A stretch of 64,000 nucleotides of DNA from NCBI RefSeq assembly GCF_014805685.1, contig NC_060901.1, positions 21,552,405 through 21,616,404 on the forward strand, given 5' to 3'. The notes below the pieces were generated by a model. That model searched no databases, was not told the DNA's origin, and worked only from the letters and a program-made list of their open reading frames with translations. The position numbers and the translations under genes are program-made. Source of the DNA: Silurus meridionalis. Lineage: Eukaryota; Chordata; Actinopteri; Siluriformes; Siluridae. This document shows positions 1 through 10,414 of this stretch, in pieces (position 1 is the stretch's first letter; each line of letters begins with the position of its first letter).

Positions 1-708
1 ATATATATATATATATATATTATATACAAATTATTGTAAACGGCACTAAATGTTATTAACACGCTATTAATTCAGCTCGCATTTCTGTTTTTACCATTTT
101 TATTTTAAAAAATGTAAATACATAAATAAATAACCAAACAAACCAAACAACCAAACAAACACTTATTCACGACGTCGCTTCTTTACTTAGATATAAAATA
201 AATAAATAAACTCCACCGAAAAATATTTTAATTTTTTGCGCAAAGTCTCAAATCAAACACCAAATCCGCCATGTTTTACACAATTTACCCTCTGGTGGCG
301 TTTTGTGGGTTTTTCCCTCATAATGGTGACACGAACTTAAATTACTGTCTTTATTGATCGTAGAGATAAAAACAATACATCATTCAAATCTGTAAAATGT
401 CTATGATTATATATATATAAAAGCTTCTTGACTTGAAGAGGTGCACTTTCTCCTGTATCACCTCATTAACTGTCCGTGTGGAAACATAGCAAAGGCTCTT
501 ATTGATGTCCACACGTCTTTGCACTTATTATACTTGTTATAGCCTTTATATTTAATCACTGTACATATGCTTACATAAATATCACATGCTGTACATATGA
601 TACATGTTTATCTGCACTATTTGCACGAGTGCTACTTTTTTGCACTTCTGGTAGATGCCAAACTGCATTTCGTTGCTGTGTACCTGTACTATGCAATGAC
701 AATCAATT

Positions 709-802
<94 letters not shown>

Positions 803-918
803 GATCGATCGATCGATCGATCTATCAAATATTAATATGATGTGAGGTCCAGTTAACAGCTAAAACAGGTAGAAGTAATAACTACTTTTTACTGAAGTAC
901 ATGTCAGAGCCAAGACTT
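1..918. repeat. AT-rich flank with ATCT microsatellite
   Basis: No gene is visible here. The window opens with a short AT dinucleotide run. Positions 711-827 are an almost pure ATCT tetranucleotide array that drifts into ATCG at its right end. The open frames rich in YLSI across it are simply the translated repeat. Confidence 0.9.
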
Positions 919-1080
919 CTTTACTTTCACTTAAGTAAAAAGATATAATCAGTACTTCATCTTTTACCCGAGTATTTTAAAACATCTTTACTTAAGTAGA
1001 AGTACAGATACTCATGTTTTAAAATACTCGGGTAAAAGATGAAGTACTGATTATATCTTTTTACTTAAGTGAAAGTAAAG
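919..1080. repeat. Perfect 66-bp inverted repeat (hairpin)
   Basis: Positions 919-984 are the exact reverse complement of 1015-1080, separated by a 30-nt spacer. The arms are rich in TTTACTTAAGTA-type motifs, common in non-autonomous fish DNA transposons. Perfect arm identity suggests recent origin or ongoing arm homogenisation. The family assignment is an inference. Confidence 0.9.
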
Positions 1081-2934
1081 TTTATGCTAATAATAAATCA
1101 CATTGCTAACTGAATTCTATAAACTGTAGGAAAATGGTTATAAATAATGTATAACTTTAAATAAGATCTGGAGAAAATGCCGCTTTTTTGATTGCGCGTC
1201 TAATCTTGTTCTTACGGTATGGGTGCTTAAGATGAGCGAATCCGAATCATCCAGGTAAAATAACCCGATTCTTTATATGACTCGGGATTCATGAATCATT
1301 CTCTTCATTTACTCGGATCACTTGAGTCTTTGGTTATTTTGCCACCAGATATAAATACAAATTGTAAATTACACCATTAATTGTTAGCAAGAAACTGTAG
1401 CAACAAGTAGCTGACTGGGTTGTTCAGGAAACTTCCTTTATGTTCAGAAACACAAGAAACTCAAAATGGCGAATTCTATGCGAGTCCTCGCTGATCCACC
1501 TGAACCGTGGGATTCAGCGGATCTGTCGGACTCGTAGCGCGGAGCGAAACAGCAGAATCCGAGAGATTTGTGAATGAGATTCATGAGTCCACGGATGAAT
1601 TGTGAGAACGTTCGGTGAGTGCCCTCTAGTGGAATTTCCTGGCAAAAGCAGGAAGAATCCCTACTGATTCAAGTGACTCAGGGACTCGTGAGAGTCGGAT
1701 CAGTTCACGGAGTGATTAGATTCACGGAGTGAATGATTCAGATTCGGATTTCTCATCTCCAGTGCTTCCTCACATGTGGCAAAGCTTTAGCAAGGACTGT
1801 GGGAAAAACAACATGGGAGAAAATGGTGACATCTGGTGGACAAAAGTAGAACAAGTCATTCCTGCCACATCCTTAGAATAAATTACAACACCTGAATAGA
1901 AATGAGAGATAATCAAATATGTATAATTATATAAGAATAAATATACATAGATAAAAACTAAATTAAATTTTTAAAAAAAATCAGATCATCCTCTACATAT
2001 ATATTTTGTATCACTGTGCATATTGTTCACTCAGTTCACTGACTGTAGGGGTCTAGCTGACGGATAATTTTGGGTCTGATCTAATTTCTCTGTTTATGTG
2101 TATTATAAAATAAGGTTAGTTTTACTGGAATTTTTTACTGGAATTTTTTTTTTGTTTATTATTTTGGCCTCGTCCTACCCTGAAGTCACGCCTTTCTACA
2201 GTTGTGTGTGTATATACTGTATATATGAATGGTTACTTGTTTTACAATATACCAACACCTTTTTTTGTGGAAAACCTTTTGTGTGTATGTCATTTCTGAT
2301 TTCTATTATAAAAGGTATCAATCCCTTGAATCCTGAGCTAATTACTCTGTGTGGCCTAACCCTAGACCGAGTCGTAACAAATGTGATATATTTAAAACAA
2401 AATAATTAAAAGCTATAAGCAGAACGGAAAAATCTTCGGTCTTTTTATGAATGTGTTCTAGGCTCATATAATCACAAAATTCATCACTAAACATGTAAAT
2501 TGTCTTAACTGGAGGAATGAAAGAGCATTCAATGTACTGCTTGCACTACAATTTAATTGCGATCTCTGCTCTGAGCTACTTTTAAATAACCAGGGGTGCA
2601 AAATTCCAGGAATTTCCAAGAACTTTCCGCGGGAATTAACAAAATATCATGTTAGACGATTTCAGGGAACTAAAATGTAGTTTTAAAAAAAGCTTATGAT
2701 CAAACTAAAGGTTTGTATACATTTTCTTTCTTTTATTTTTTTCTTTTTCTTTTTTTCTTTTTATGAATTCCTGTAAATTCCCTGGTAACTTGGAATATTT
2801 TCAAAATTCCCCCAGATGAAGTTTCCACGGAAATGTCCGCAAATTTACTGCACATTTTCCGCCCCTTTGCAACCCCGTAGTTATAACAGTCGTCTGTCGA
2901 TTCGATTATAACCGGAGAAATCTCTCTTTTCCAG
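1081..2934. other. Intergenic or last-intron DNA without recognisable exons
   Basis: I see no coding exon here. If the mia3 call downstream is right, this is probably its last intron. Positions about 1225-1760 are dense in GATTCA, TGAATC and GAGTC motifs in both orientations, resembling a decayed non-autonomous DNA element. A similar motif-rich stretch occurs at 57600-57780. Confidence 0.5.
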
Positions 2935-3236
2935 GTAAACAAGTCCCAGCGACAGGGGTCGTTCCTCCCGTCCCGGGTTCGAATACTCTTCCAAAGGCAT
3001 CTGGACCGCCACCGATGGGCGGGCCACTTCCTCGAACAATGCCGCCTCCGAACGGCCATTACCAACCAGTTCATGGGCCACCTCTGAGAGACTTCCCATC
3101 CATGGGTCCACATCCAGCACCTCACGCCATACACGAGTTCCCACCCAACTTTCCCAGACCTCAAGACCCTCCTTTCCCCACCTCGGCCCTCCCCTCCCGG
3201 GACTTTACCACCCCCTGGCACTGTGCTTCCACCTGA
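2935..3236 (+). CDS. mia3: MIA3/TANGO1, last proline-rich exon (partial)
   Basis: This is a single 3' coding exon. A strong acceptor (pyrimidine tract then CAG) ends at 2934, the exon starts in phase 2, and the frame runs about 100 codons to TGA at 3234-3236. The peptide is very rich in proline, with repeated PPP, GPP and RDF motifs such as PLRDFPSMGPHP, like the C-terminal proline-rich domain of the MIA3/cTAGE5 family. In those proteins this domain binds Sec23 at ER exit sites for export of bulky cargo such as collagen. The name rests largely on position: MIA3 sits tail to tail beside AIDA in vertebrates, exactly as here. An overlapping frame stays open to 3285, so the true C-terminus is uncertain. 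The proline-rich character and the synteny are seen; the ER-export role is family knowledge. Earlier exons lie left of the window or were not recognised. Confidence 0.6.
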
Positions 3237-3429
3237 TTTAGATGAATATTTTTCCGAAATGATCTCCGAGATGGTTGTAATGTGACCGAAACAAAACGCT
3301 CTAATACTAAATTTAACCCTAATCACATAAAATCTTGGGTGTTTTATAATGAATTTCTGTTTTCTCGCTAAAAAAACGATTTGCTGTCATATTGACAAGG
3401 TCCCTGTGCATTTCTCTTCATCTGTGTAC

Positions 3430-3435
3430 AATAAA
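3430..3435 (+). promoter_or_regulatory. Polyadenylation signal AATAAA for the mia3-like exon
   Basis: A canonical AATAAA lies about 195 bases after the stop codon on the same strand, supporting 2935-3236 as a terminal exon. Confidence 0.6.
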
Positions 3436-3504
3436 ATGATGTATTAAACGAAAGCAATCGCTCTGGGCCGCCGTTTCATATCCGCAAATGTCGGCCACAT
3501 GTCC

Positions 3505-3600
3505 TGTTAGAAGAACCTCCACTCTTCTGGGAAGATGTTCCACTAGATTCCAGAGGTTATAAATCAGTGTTTATTCAGCCACAAGGGGGCGTTAGTGGTT
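3505..3600. mobile_element. Tc1-like miniature element fragment
   Basis: It carries the phrase CTTCTGGGAAGATGTTCCAC followed by GCCACAAGGGGGCGTTAGT. The same phrase recurs in more than fifteen places in the window, in copies bounded by GTTTGTGGACACC-type ends. Only an internal part remains. Confidence 0.6.
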
Positions 3601-4537
3601 TCAAAACGTTTCACTTTGTTTACAAGAAAGTTTTTATCTACGTTTTCACACTTTCCCCTTTAAAATCGCCCCTTGCACGACAATACAGCGCTCCCTACAG
3701 GCCTGGAAGACTTCTTTTCAAGTACCTTCTGCGATTCGCGATGTCTCATCTTCGTGAAGAGGATGAAGTCCGGAAGAGCCAAATCTGGCGAGTAAGATAG
3801 GTGCGGAAGTGAGATCATGACGTTTCCAGGCGAGAAAAAATGACTTTTGGCACACTGACTTAAGTCGGTGCTCCTTGTGACTGTGCGTGCAGCCTCATGC
3901 TGCCATCTAGTGTTGTGTTAAAAAAATTGTTTCGATACAGCCTCCTATTTTTAAGTGAGGTGACCTTGGGTGCCGTTCAGAACCACTGGTACAAACGCGA
4001 TCCTAGAACCAGGAGGCAACCATGTATCTGAAATCATCTCAAAAAAACCCCATCAGTGGTAGCTTGGTTGCTAACGTTTGCTAAAGGAACGGAAAATCAG
4101 ACGTGTTTTGCTTTAGAAGGTCGTGAGGCAGCCAGCGATCCTGGAACCATCTCGCAGGTAGAACATGTCGTGTGACATCTCCTTTGATTTTTATGAATTA
4201 AAAGAAAGGTTCTGGTAAATTTCCACACACAAAAAACACTTCATCTGGGGAATTTGTGGAAATATTACAAGTTGGAAACTTACCAGGAATGAATGGAAAT
4301 TTACGGGAATTAATTAAATCCTATACATACACATATATATATCATATACATACAGACATTTTTGATTGGTCAGTAGAATTTTACTTTCATTTCAACATTT
4401 AGAAGCAAATAGTGGTAGGAAACAATGGACACACAAACACACAGAGGACCGAGAAAAGCAAGTGTCAGGGTCTAAAGCCCTAATGTTCCTCTTCTCTTGA
4501 TAGATGCCTCGAAGATATCTTCTGAACTTCTGAAGTC
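3601..4537. other. Intergenic DNA between the mia3-like exon and aida
   Basis: No exon is recognised. Positions 3870-3930 hold a short dispersed repeat with the core GACTGTGCGTGCAGCCT and TGCTGCCATCT, which recurs at 15838-15925. Two gene 3' ends face each other across this interval. Confidence 0.6.
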
Positions 4538-4543
4538 TTTATT
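4538..4543 (-). promoter_or_regulatory. Polyadenylation signal of aida
   Basis: TTTATT on the plus strand reads AATAAA on the minus strand, about 65 bases past the aida stop codon. Confidence 0.6.
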
Positions 4544-4605
4544 AATGTTACGTTCTTACGAAAAAAGAGTAAAAGTGCTGCCTCTTTTTGTATCTTTTTC
4601 GATGC

Positions 4606-4709
4606 TCAGTCTTTGTGTAGGGTTTGGTGGAGATGAAGGTAGAGAGGCTTCTTGGTGAGGAGATTGAGTTTCTTCCTCTTGAAATCGGTCGGCTTCTTGT
4701 ACCTGAGAT

Positions 4710-4741
<32 letters not shown>

Positions 4742-5280
4742 TTAGACATCTCATACACTCGATTGTCCTTGTATGGAAACATTTGTAGACACCTGCCCAT
4801 TAGACTGCTACGTGCTTATAATGAGCTCCAGTGTTCAGAGAAGAGGTTTTAGTGATGATATTTATATCGGCCACAAGGGGGCGTTAATGAGGTGTGAAAT
4901 TTGGTATTTATTATCTGGAGGATTTTTATGCCCCGGTTCCTGCTACGTGATTGGTCGCTAAGGTGTTTGTAATAAAGTACACAACTAGGGTGTGGAAATC
5001 TCTTTACTAAGATACTCACAGCTCAATCACGATAGGGCCGGGTTTGATTTCATCCATCTCCATGAAGGCGAAACACTTGGTGCTGGTGAACTTCTTCTTC
5101 GGCTTGTAGTGTTTAAATTCGAAGAAAATGGCAGCGCCTGCGGAAACAGTCCCTTATACAATGAGTTCCACTGGATTTTGGGAGTCGGGTGTCCGAATAC
5201 TTTTGACTGCACGTCCATATTATAAAAAAAAAATAATAATAAATCCCATGCATTATTTTTAACATTTTATTGAACAATTA

Positions 5281-5311
<31 letters not shown>

Positions 5312-8283
5312 TGACCTTTTGGTAGCTTCTCGAGATGTTTCTGGATCTCCACGTCAACGTCGAAATGAATGTACGTGTCCTCTTTACGTGTCGACACTGG
5401 AGTGTCCTGAACAGGGTTCAAATCCACTCCGTCCAAGTCTGTAAAAAAAAAAAAAAAAAAGAAACATGCGTCCCAGGGTGGTCTGAATGCTGGATTCTGA
5501 TTGGTTGAAAGTTCAGGCGGTGCTCATGGTATAAAATGATCTTCTAAACGCTTCCCCTCCACGCCATGTATCTTGCAGTAATAAACACTAATGATTAAGA
5601 GGAAGTTTGTGGTCGTACCTCGGACGCTGATGGTCACGTACGGCTCGATGCACTGCCCTGCATCTTTTAATCCGATCTTCTCGATTCTCAGAGTGAGCAG
5701 CGTCAGGCCCGGCTCTGAGGGAAGCCGTGGTAATAACGTACCTGTGAAGGACAACACGGACATGATAGATAGATATCATATATATATATATAAAAGAGAG
5801 AGAGAGAGAAAGATAGATAAATAGGCAGACAGACAGACAGAGCTATAGACAGACAGACAGAGATATAGACACAGAGATATACATAGACAGACAGACAAAC
5901 AGACAGACAGATAGAGATACAGACAGACAGAGATATATACAGACAGAGATACAGACAGACAGATATAGAGAGATAGACAGACAGAGATACAGACAGACAG
6001 AGATATAGACACAGAGATATACACAGACAGACAGACAAACAGACAGACAGATAGAGATACAGACAGACAGACAGAGATATATACAGACAGAGAGAGATAC
6101 AGACAGACAGATATAGAGAGATAGACAGACAGAGATACAGACAGACAGACATATCTCAGTAGATTCATAGACAGATAATCACTATAGACAAAAAAGGCTT
6201 GAACTGACTGACTGGTCCATCACTGATTAATTCTAGAGTTGTGACCTGGTGTCCTGGTGGGAAAAGACTGGACTGATCCCGTCCCGGTAGCCGTTTCCAG
6301 CTCCTCCTCAACATCGAGGTTCTCCTCCTCACCTGGAGCGAAGATCTTCCTAAGAGCACAATCCTGGATTAATATCGTCCCTTGCGCTCTCTACCGCTCA
6401 GTTCAGGAATAAGTGGAGAAGAAGACTGGGGCACTCGTCTCACGCTTACCTCAAAGGCACTGGTTGGACGTTGAAGGGGAAATCTTTGTTGTAGGTGAGA
6501 ATATTTTTGATGACTGTTCAAACAAAAAAAGGAAAAGAGAAGTGAGCAGAAGGTGAGTAGAAGGTGGTTTCCTTTCCCCAGCATGTCTCCTCCACCTGGT
6601 ACACCTGAAGCACTGATACTAGGATGTGGATGTTCTTGTATTCATCTTTAGACTCACCTGGTTCCAGCTGCTTCAGGTCCTGCAAGGTAAATTCCTCCTG
6701 GGATTGTGTGCTCTGAAGAAATAACGAAAGGAGAAATGGTCCTTCAGAAGCTGAAATACACTCTATGGATGAAAGTGCACTAAGCCAGCTCCATGACGAT
6801 CTGCTTCACATGGGTGGGAAGATCTTGAGTGGTCTGCTCTAGATCTTAAACCCTATTGAACACCTTTGGAATGAATTGGAACATTACCCCAAGCTTTCTC
6901 ACTTTCATCAGTATGTGACTTTAATGAAATAGCACAAAATCTGCACACAATCTAGTGGAACATCTTCCCAGAGGAGTGGAGTTTATTGTGGAATAGGAGG
7001 TTCAGACAGAAGAGTGTATGTAGGAGTTTGGACAGAACGCTCACCAACCTGTAAGGAGCCACTGCGCATTTCAAGACATGCTGCGATTTTTCCCAGGGTT
7101 TTCTAATAATGTAAAAAGAAAAAGAAAAAAGAAATTAAATGGTTTTATGCACATTTTTTTTGTCTTGTGTGACACAAAAGCAGGAGAAAAGACCTTCTGT
7201 TCCTCCGTGAAATCCTGAGAATTCTGTGACTGGACCGCTTTCTGCAGATGCCTCGCAAGTCTGTAAATAAACAGATTTACATTCGACATCAATCATTCAT
7301 TAATCATCAATCAGTCAGAGGGAGGAGTGAGGGGAAGAAGGAGGAGTTATGGATAGGAGGAGGAGTGAGGGGTAGAGTGAGGAGTTATGGGAGGAGTGAG
7401 GGGTAGATGGAGGAGTTATGGGAGGAGTGAGGGATAGAGGGAGGAGTTATGGGAGGAGTGAGGGGGTAGAGGGAAGAGTTATGGGAGGAGTGAGGGATAG
7501 AGGGAGGAGTTATGGGAGGAGTGAGGGGGTAGAGGGAGGAGTTAGAGGGTAGGAGGATGAGTGAGGGGAGGAGGGGTTATGGGAGGAGTAAGGTGAGGAG
7601 GAGGGGTTATGGGGAAGTAAGGGGAAGAAGGAGGAGTTATAAATAGGAGGCAGAGTTATGGGAGAAGTACGGGTAGAAGGAGGGGTTATGGGAGGAGTAT
7701 GGGGTGGGAGGAGTATGGGGTAGGAGGAGGTTATGGGAAGACTGAGGAGATAGGAGGAGGAGTGAGGGGTAGGAGGAGGTTATGGGAGGAGTGATTGGTA
7801 GGAGGAGAAGTGAGGGTAAGGAGGACTTATGGGAGGAGTGAGGGGTAGGAGGAGGAGTTGTGGGAGGATTTAGGAGTAGGGGAGGAGTTATGGATAGGAG
7901 GAGGAGTGAGGGGTAGATGGAGGAGTTATGGGAGGAGTGAGTGGGTAGAGGGAGGAGTTATGGGAGGATTTAGGAGTAGGGGAGGAGTTATGGGAGGAGT
8001 GAGTGGGTAGAGGGAGGAGTTATGGGGGGATTTAGGAGTAGGGGAGGGGTTATAGGAGAGGAGACATCAAATATTCGGATTATAATATAAAAGCACAGGA
8101 TTTCTGTCATTCAAAACATAAAATAGATCAAAGTAAATCATTACGCCCCCTGTCGTGTTACTGAAGGGTAACTTACATTTGGTACTCATCAACTGCCTCC
8201 ACCAGCTGCCCCCACGAATCAAAGTCCGTGCCCTTTTTAAAACTCGCGTGCCATTTCAGGACGGTCTTGGTGACATCGGACAT
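4606..8283 (-). CDS. aida: AIDA, axin interactor, dorsalization-associated protein (complete)
   Basis: Ten exons: 8177-8283, 7194-7260, 7049-7102, 6658-6712, 6450-6513, 6246-6349, 5619-5741, 5316-5438, 5020-5137 and 4606-4702. All introns are GT-AG and the phases match; the total is 912 nt, 303 residues plus stop, the usual family length of about 305. The start MSDVTK and the segments FDSWGQLVEAVDEYQ, ARHLQK and FTEEQK form the N-terminal AIDA domain. From about residue 155 (LPRLPSEPG, IEKIGLKDAGQC, KEDTYIHFDV, FFEFKHYKPKK, YKKPTDFKRKK) is the lipid-binding Aida-type C2 domain. Known role: AIDA binds Axin, blocks Axin-driven JNK activation and limits dorsalization in zebrafish; it is also linked to ER-associated degradation of lipid enzymes. 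Exon 7 ends ISVR where ISVK is usual, a conservative change. Intron 1 holds a G-rich minisatellite and intron 6 a GATA/GACA array. The gene faces the mia3-like exon tail to tail and brox head to head. Confidence 0.97.
4709..5312. repeat. Microsatellites and a Tc1-like end inside aida introns 8-9
   Basis: A pure AC dinucleotide run (about 4709-4738) starts only a few bases upstream of the last aida exon. An AT run (5284-5311) abuts the donor of exon 8 at 5316. Positions about 5160-5220 carry a Tc1-like end (GGGTGTCCGAATACTTTTG) close to exon 9. Confidence 0.75.
5771..6155. repeat. GATA/GACA tetranucleotide array in aida intron 6
   Basis: This is interspersed (GACA)n, (GATA)n and GAGATATAGACA repeats with a larger internal periodicity: the block around 5835-5955 is closely repeated at 5990-6085. 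Long open frames of the LSVCLS type across it are translated repeat. Confidence 0.9.
6765..7010 (+). mobile_element. Degenerate Tc1-like element in aida intron 3
   Basis: The stretch reads like a decayed Tc1 transposase 3' portion: CTCCATGACGATCTGCTT, then a segment equivalent to LNPIEHLWNELE, then CTAGTGGAACATCTTCCCAG and GAGTGGAG. These are landmarks of the repeat family seen throughout the window. No intact frame survives. Confidence 0.65.
7311..8060. repeat. Purine-rich minisatellite in aida intron 1
   Basis: About 750 bp of degenerate tandem units near 30 bp, with the core GGAGGAGTTATGGGAGGAG and GTGAGGGGTAGA. The plus strand is almost entirely purine with many G runs, so the transcribed pre-mRNA of aida is pyrimidine-rich here. 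Confidence 0.9.
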
Positions 8284-8555
8284 CTTCTACAGCTGCAGGA
8301 GCACGGGTCCGATCTCACATCTCAGCAAGTTCCCTCTCTCCCTCTGTCCGGTGTCAGGACTCGCACATGGCCGCATGTCCGGGGGGAACCTCGGGAGAAA
8401 CCGGCGCTCGCGCTGCACCCGAAACCAAGCCCTTTTCCTGCGCCTGCACCCGATTTCATCCGAACGTACACGAATTCAGTCGAACGTGCGCGAACTTAGC
8501 CGAACTAACACGAACACCGCGCTCGGCTTTCTTCGGAACTACTGACGCGCTTTTA

Positions 8556-8583
8556 ACCGGAAGTTGACATGTACACCGGAAGT
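8556..8583. promoter_or_regulatory. Tandem ETS sites upstream of aida
   Basis: Two copies of ACCGGAAGT (8556-8564 and 8575-8583) lie about 280 bp before the aida start codon, a typical housekeeping promoter arrangement for ETS/GABP factors. The motif is seen; function is inferred. Confidence 0.5.
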
Positions 8584-9027
8584 CCGCGACCTGCAGCTAC
8601 ACGTTCAAATATCCTTTTTTCAGTTTTATTCCACCTTTATGTTTATTTGGTAACCATCTACAATACAAACGAACGAATGATTTATAACAGATTTTACAAA
8701 ACGCCATCTTTCTCGAGGCTCTTGTCCCAAACCGCACTCTATACTAGCCTAAAAATAAAAGTCCCTAACCACAACCCAAAAAATCCCCTGCTGCCATATT
8801 GGCTCAGAGTTTAAACAATACAAGTTTCTAACAACATCCAAAATCTTATTTTGCTTTTTTTATTACACGTTATTCTGCACCAACTCTTTAAACGCCCCCC
8901 TACTCCTTTTTCTTATTTTAAAGCAACATAATTAGCCTATCAGATTTGCCATCTTTTATACTATGGAATATTCTTATAGTATATACTAGAAAAAAGTATA
9001 GAAAGTAAATTGTTCATTATTGTTAAA

Positions 9028-9085
<58 letters not shown>

Positions 9086-9115
9086 TAATGTGGTAAATAA
9101 ATATAAAAATTCCAA
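8584..9115. other. Intergenic DNA between aida and brox
   Basis: AT-rich sequence without exons. It contains a long AT dinucleotide run at 9036-9082. Confidence 0.7.
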
Positions 9116-9187
9116 TATGGCCGCCATTTTCCCTGTGTTTATTTTATTTTATGCTGCGGGAGTGGCGGCCATCTTGGAATGACGTCA
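9116..9187 (+). promoter_or_regulatory. Candidate brox promoter: YY1-like and CRE motifs
   Basis: GGCCGCCATTTT at 9119-9130 and GGCGGCCATCTTGG at 9164-9177 resemble YY1 sites in opposite orientations. A perfect palindromic CRE, TGACGTCA, lies at 9180-9187. About 1.2 kb separates this from the brox start codon, which sits just inside its exon after a splice acceptor, so a non-coding first exon must lie between. Function is inferred. Confidence 0.45.
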
Positions 9188-9639
9188 CTTCTAACCGCGT
9201 TCGCCGGTCGGAATCCCGAGTTTGGAGATACGATTTTGTTTGTTGTGTGTTTTTATTCCTATAAAATATCGGAAATTACGAGTTATGACTGTCAGTGATG
9301 GTGATGTAAGCAACAAGGAAGCGCTTTGAGTGTTTTTGGATCTTCAGAATTTGTATTTCTTGAGAAAAAGAAGAAGGTCGACAGGTTGAGTAGTTGCTCT
9401 TCAGGTGATTTCAGAAGTTTATCTGGTGTTTGGTGGTTTTCATGGTGTTTCAAGGGATGTTTAAATGGCTGAATACGCTGTTTGTGCTGCGTAGCTGCAG
9501 GCGTTGGTTCAGTAGTTATAATGTGTTTATATACATAATATTATAAACTGAACCATATTATATTATATTATATTTAATATAGGCTTGGTAGAGAAAACAT
9601 AATATTGGAATATTATTTACAAGATGAATATGTCAGCAT

Positions 9640-10350
9640 TTTTCTGGTTTTAGTGATAAAATCCAATTGGTACTGAATTAATACTGAATTAATACATGAT
9701 TATTAGTTAGCACTGAATTATTACTGAGTTACTACTGAATTACTGATGAATTATTACGTGAATACTAACTGAATCAAACCTGAATTAGTTGAGTTAGTAC
9801 TAAATCATTACAGAATTACTACTGGATCGGTACTGAATTACTACAGAATTACTACTGAATCATTACTGAAATACTACTGAATCATTACTAAATTACTACT
9901 GAATCATTATTGAATTACTACTGAATTACTACTGAATCATTACTGAAATACTACTGAATCATTACTAAAATACTACTGAATCATTACTGAATCATTACTG
10001 AAATACTACTGAATCATTACCAAATTACTACTGAATCATTATTGAATTACTACTGAATCATTACTGAAATACTACTGAATTATTACTGAATCATTACCGA
10101 AATACTACTGAATCATTACTAAATTACTACCGAATCATTATTGAATTACTACTGAATCATTATTGAATTACTACTGAATCATTACTGAATACTACTGAAT
10201 CATTACTGAATTACTACAGAAATACTACTGAATCATTACTAAATTACTACTGAATCATTACTGAGTCACTACTGAATCATTAATGAAATACTGCTGAATC
10301 ATTACTGAGTCACTACTGAATCATTACTGAATAACTACTGAACTGTGAGT
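9640..10350. repeat. AT-rich minisatellite in the brox 5' region
   Basis: Degenerate tandem units near 22 bp built from TACTACTGAATCATTACTGAA run for nearly 700 bp and end about 60 bp before the first coding exon of brox. Left-hand copies are more diverged than right-hand ones. Confidence 0.9.
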
Positions 10351-10414
10351 AATAGGTATGAACACCTTGCCATTGTCTTCTTTGTCAGTCCAGGTGTGTA
10401 AAGATCTTGACACC

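Noticed and set aside
2733..3326. A 197-residue minus-strand protein
   Set aside because: It is antisense to the proline-rich mia3 exon, whose acceptor, frame and poly(A) signal support the plus strand.
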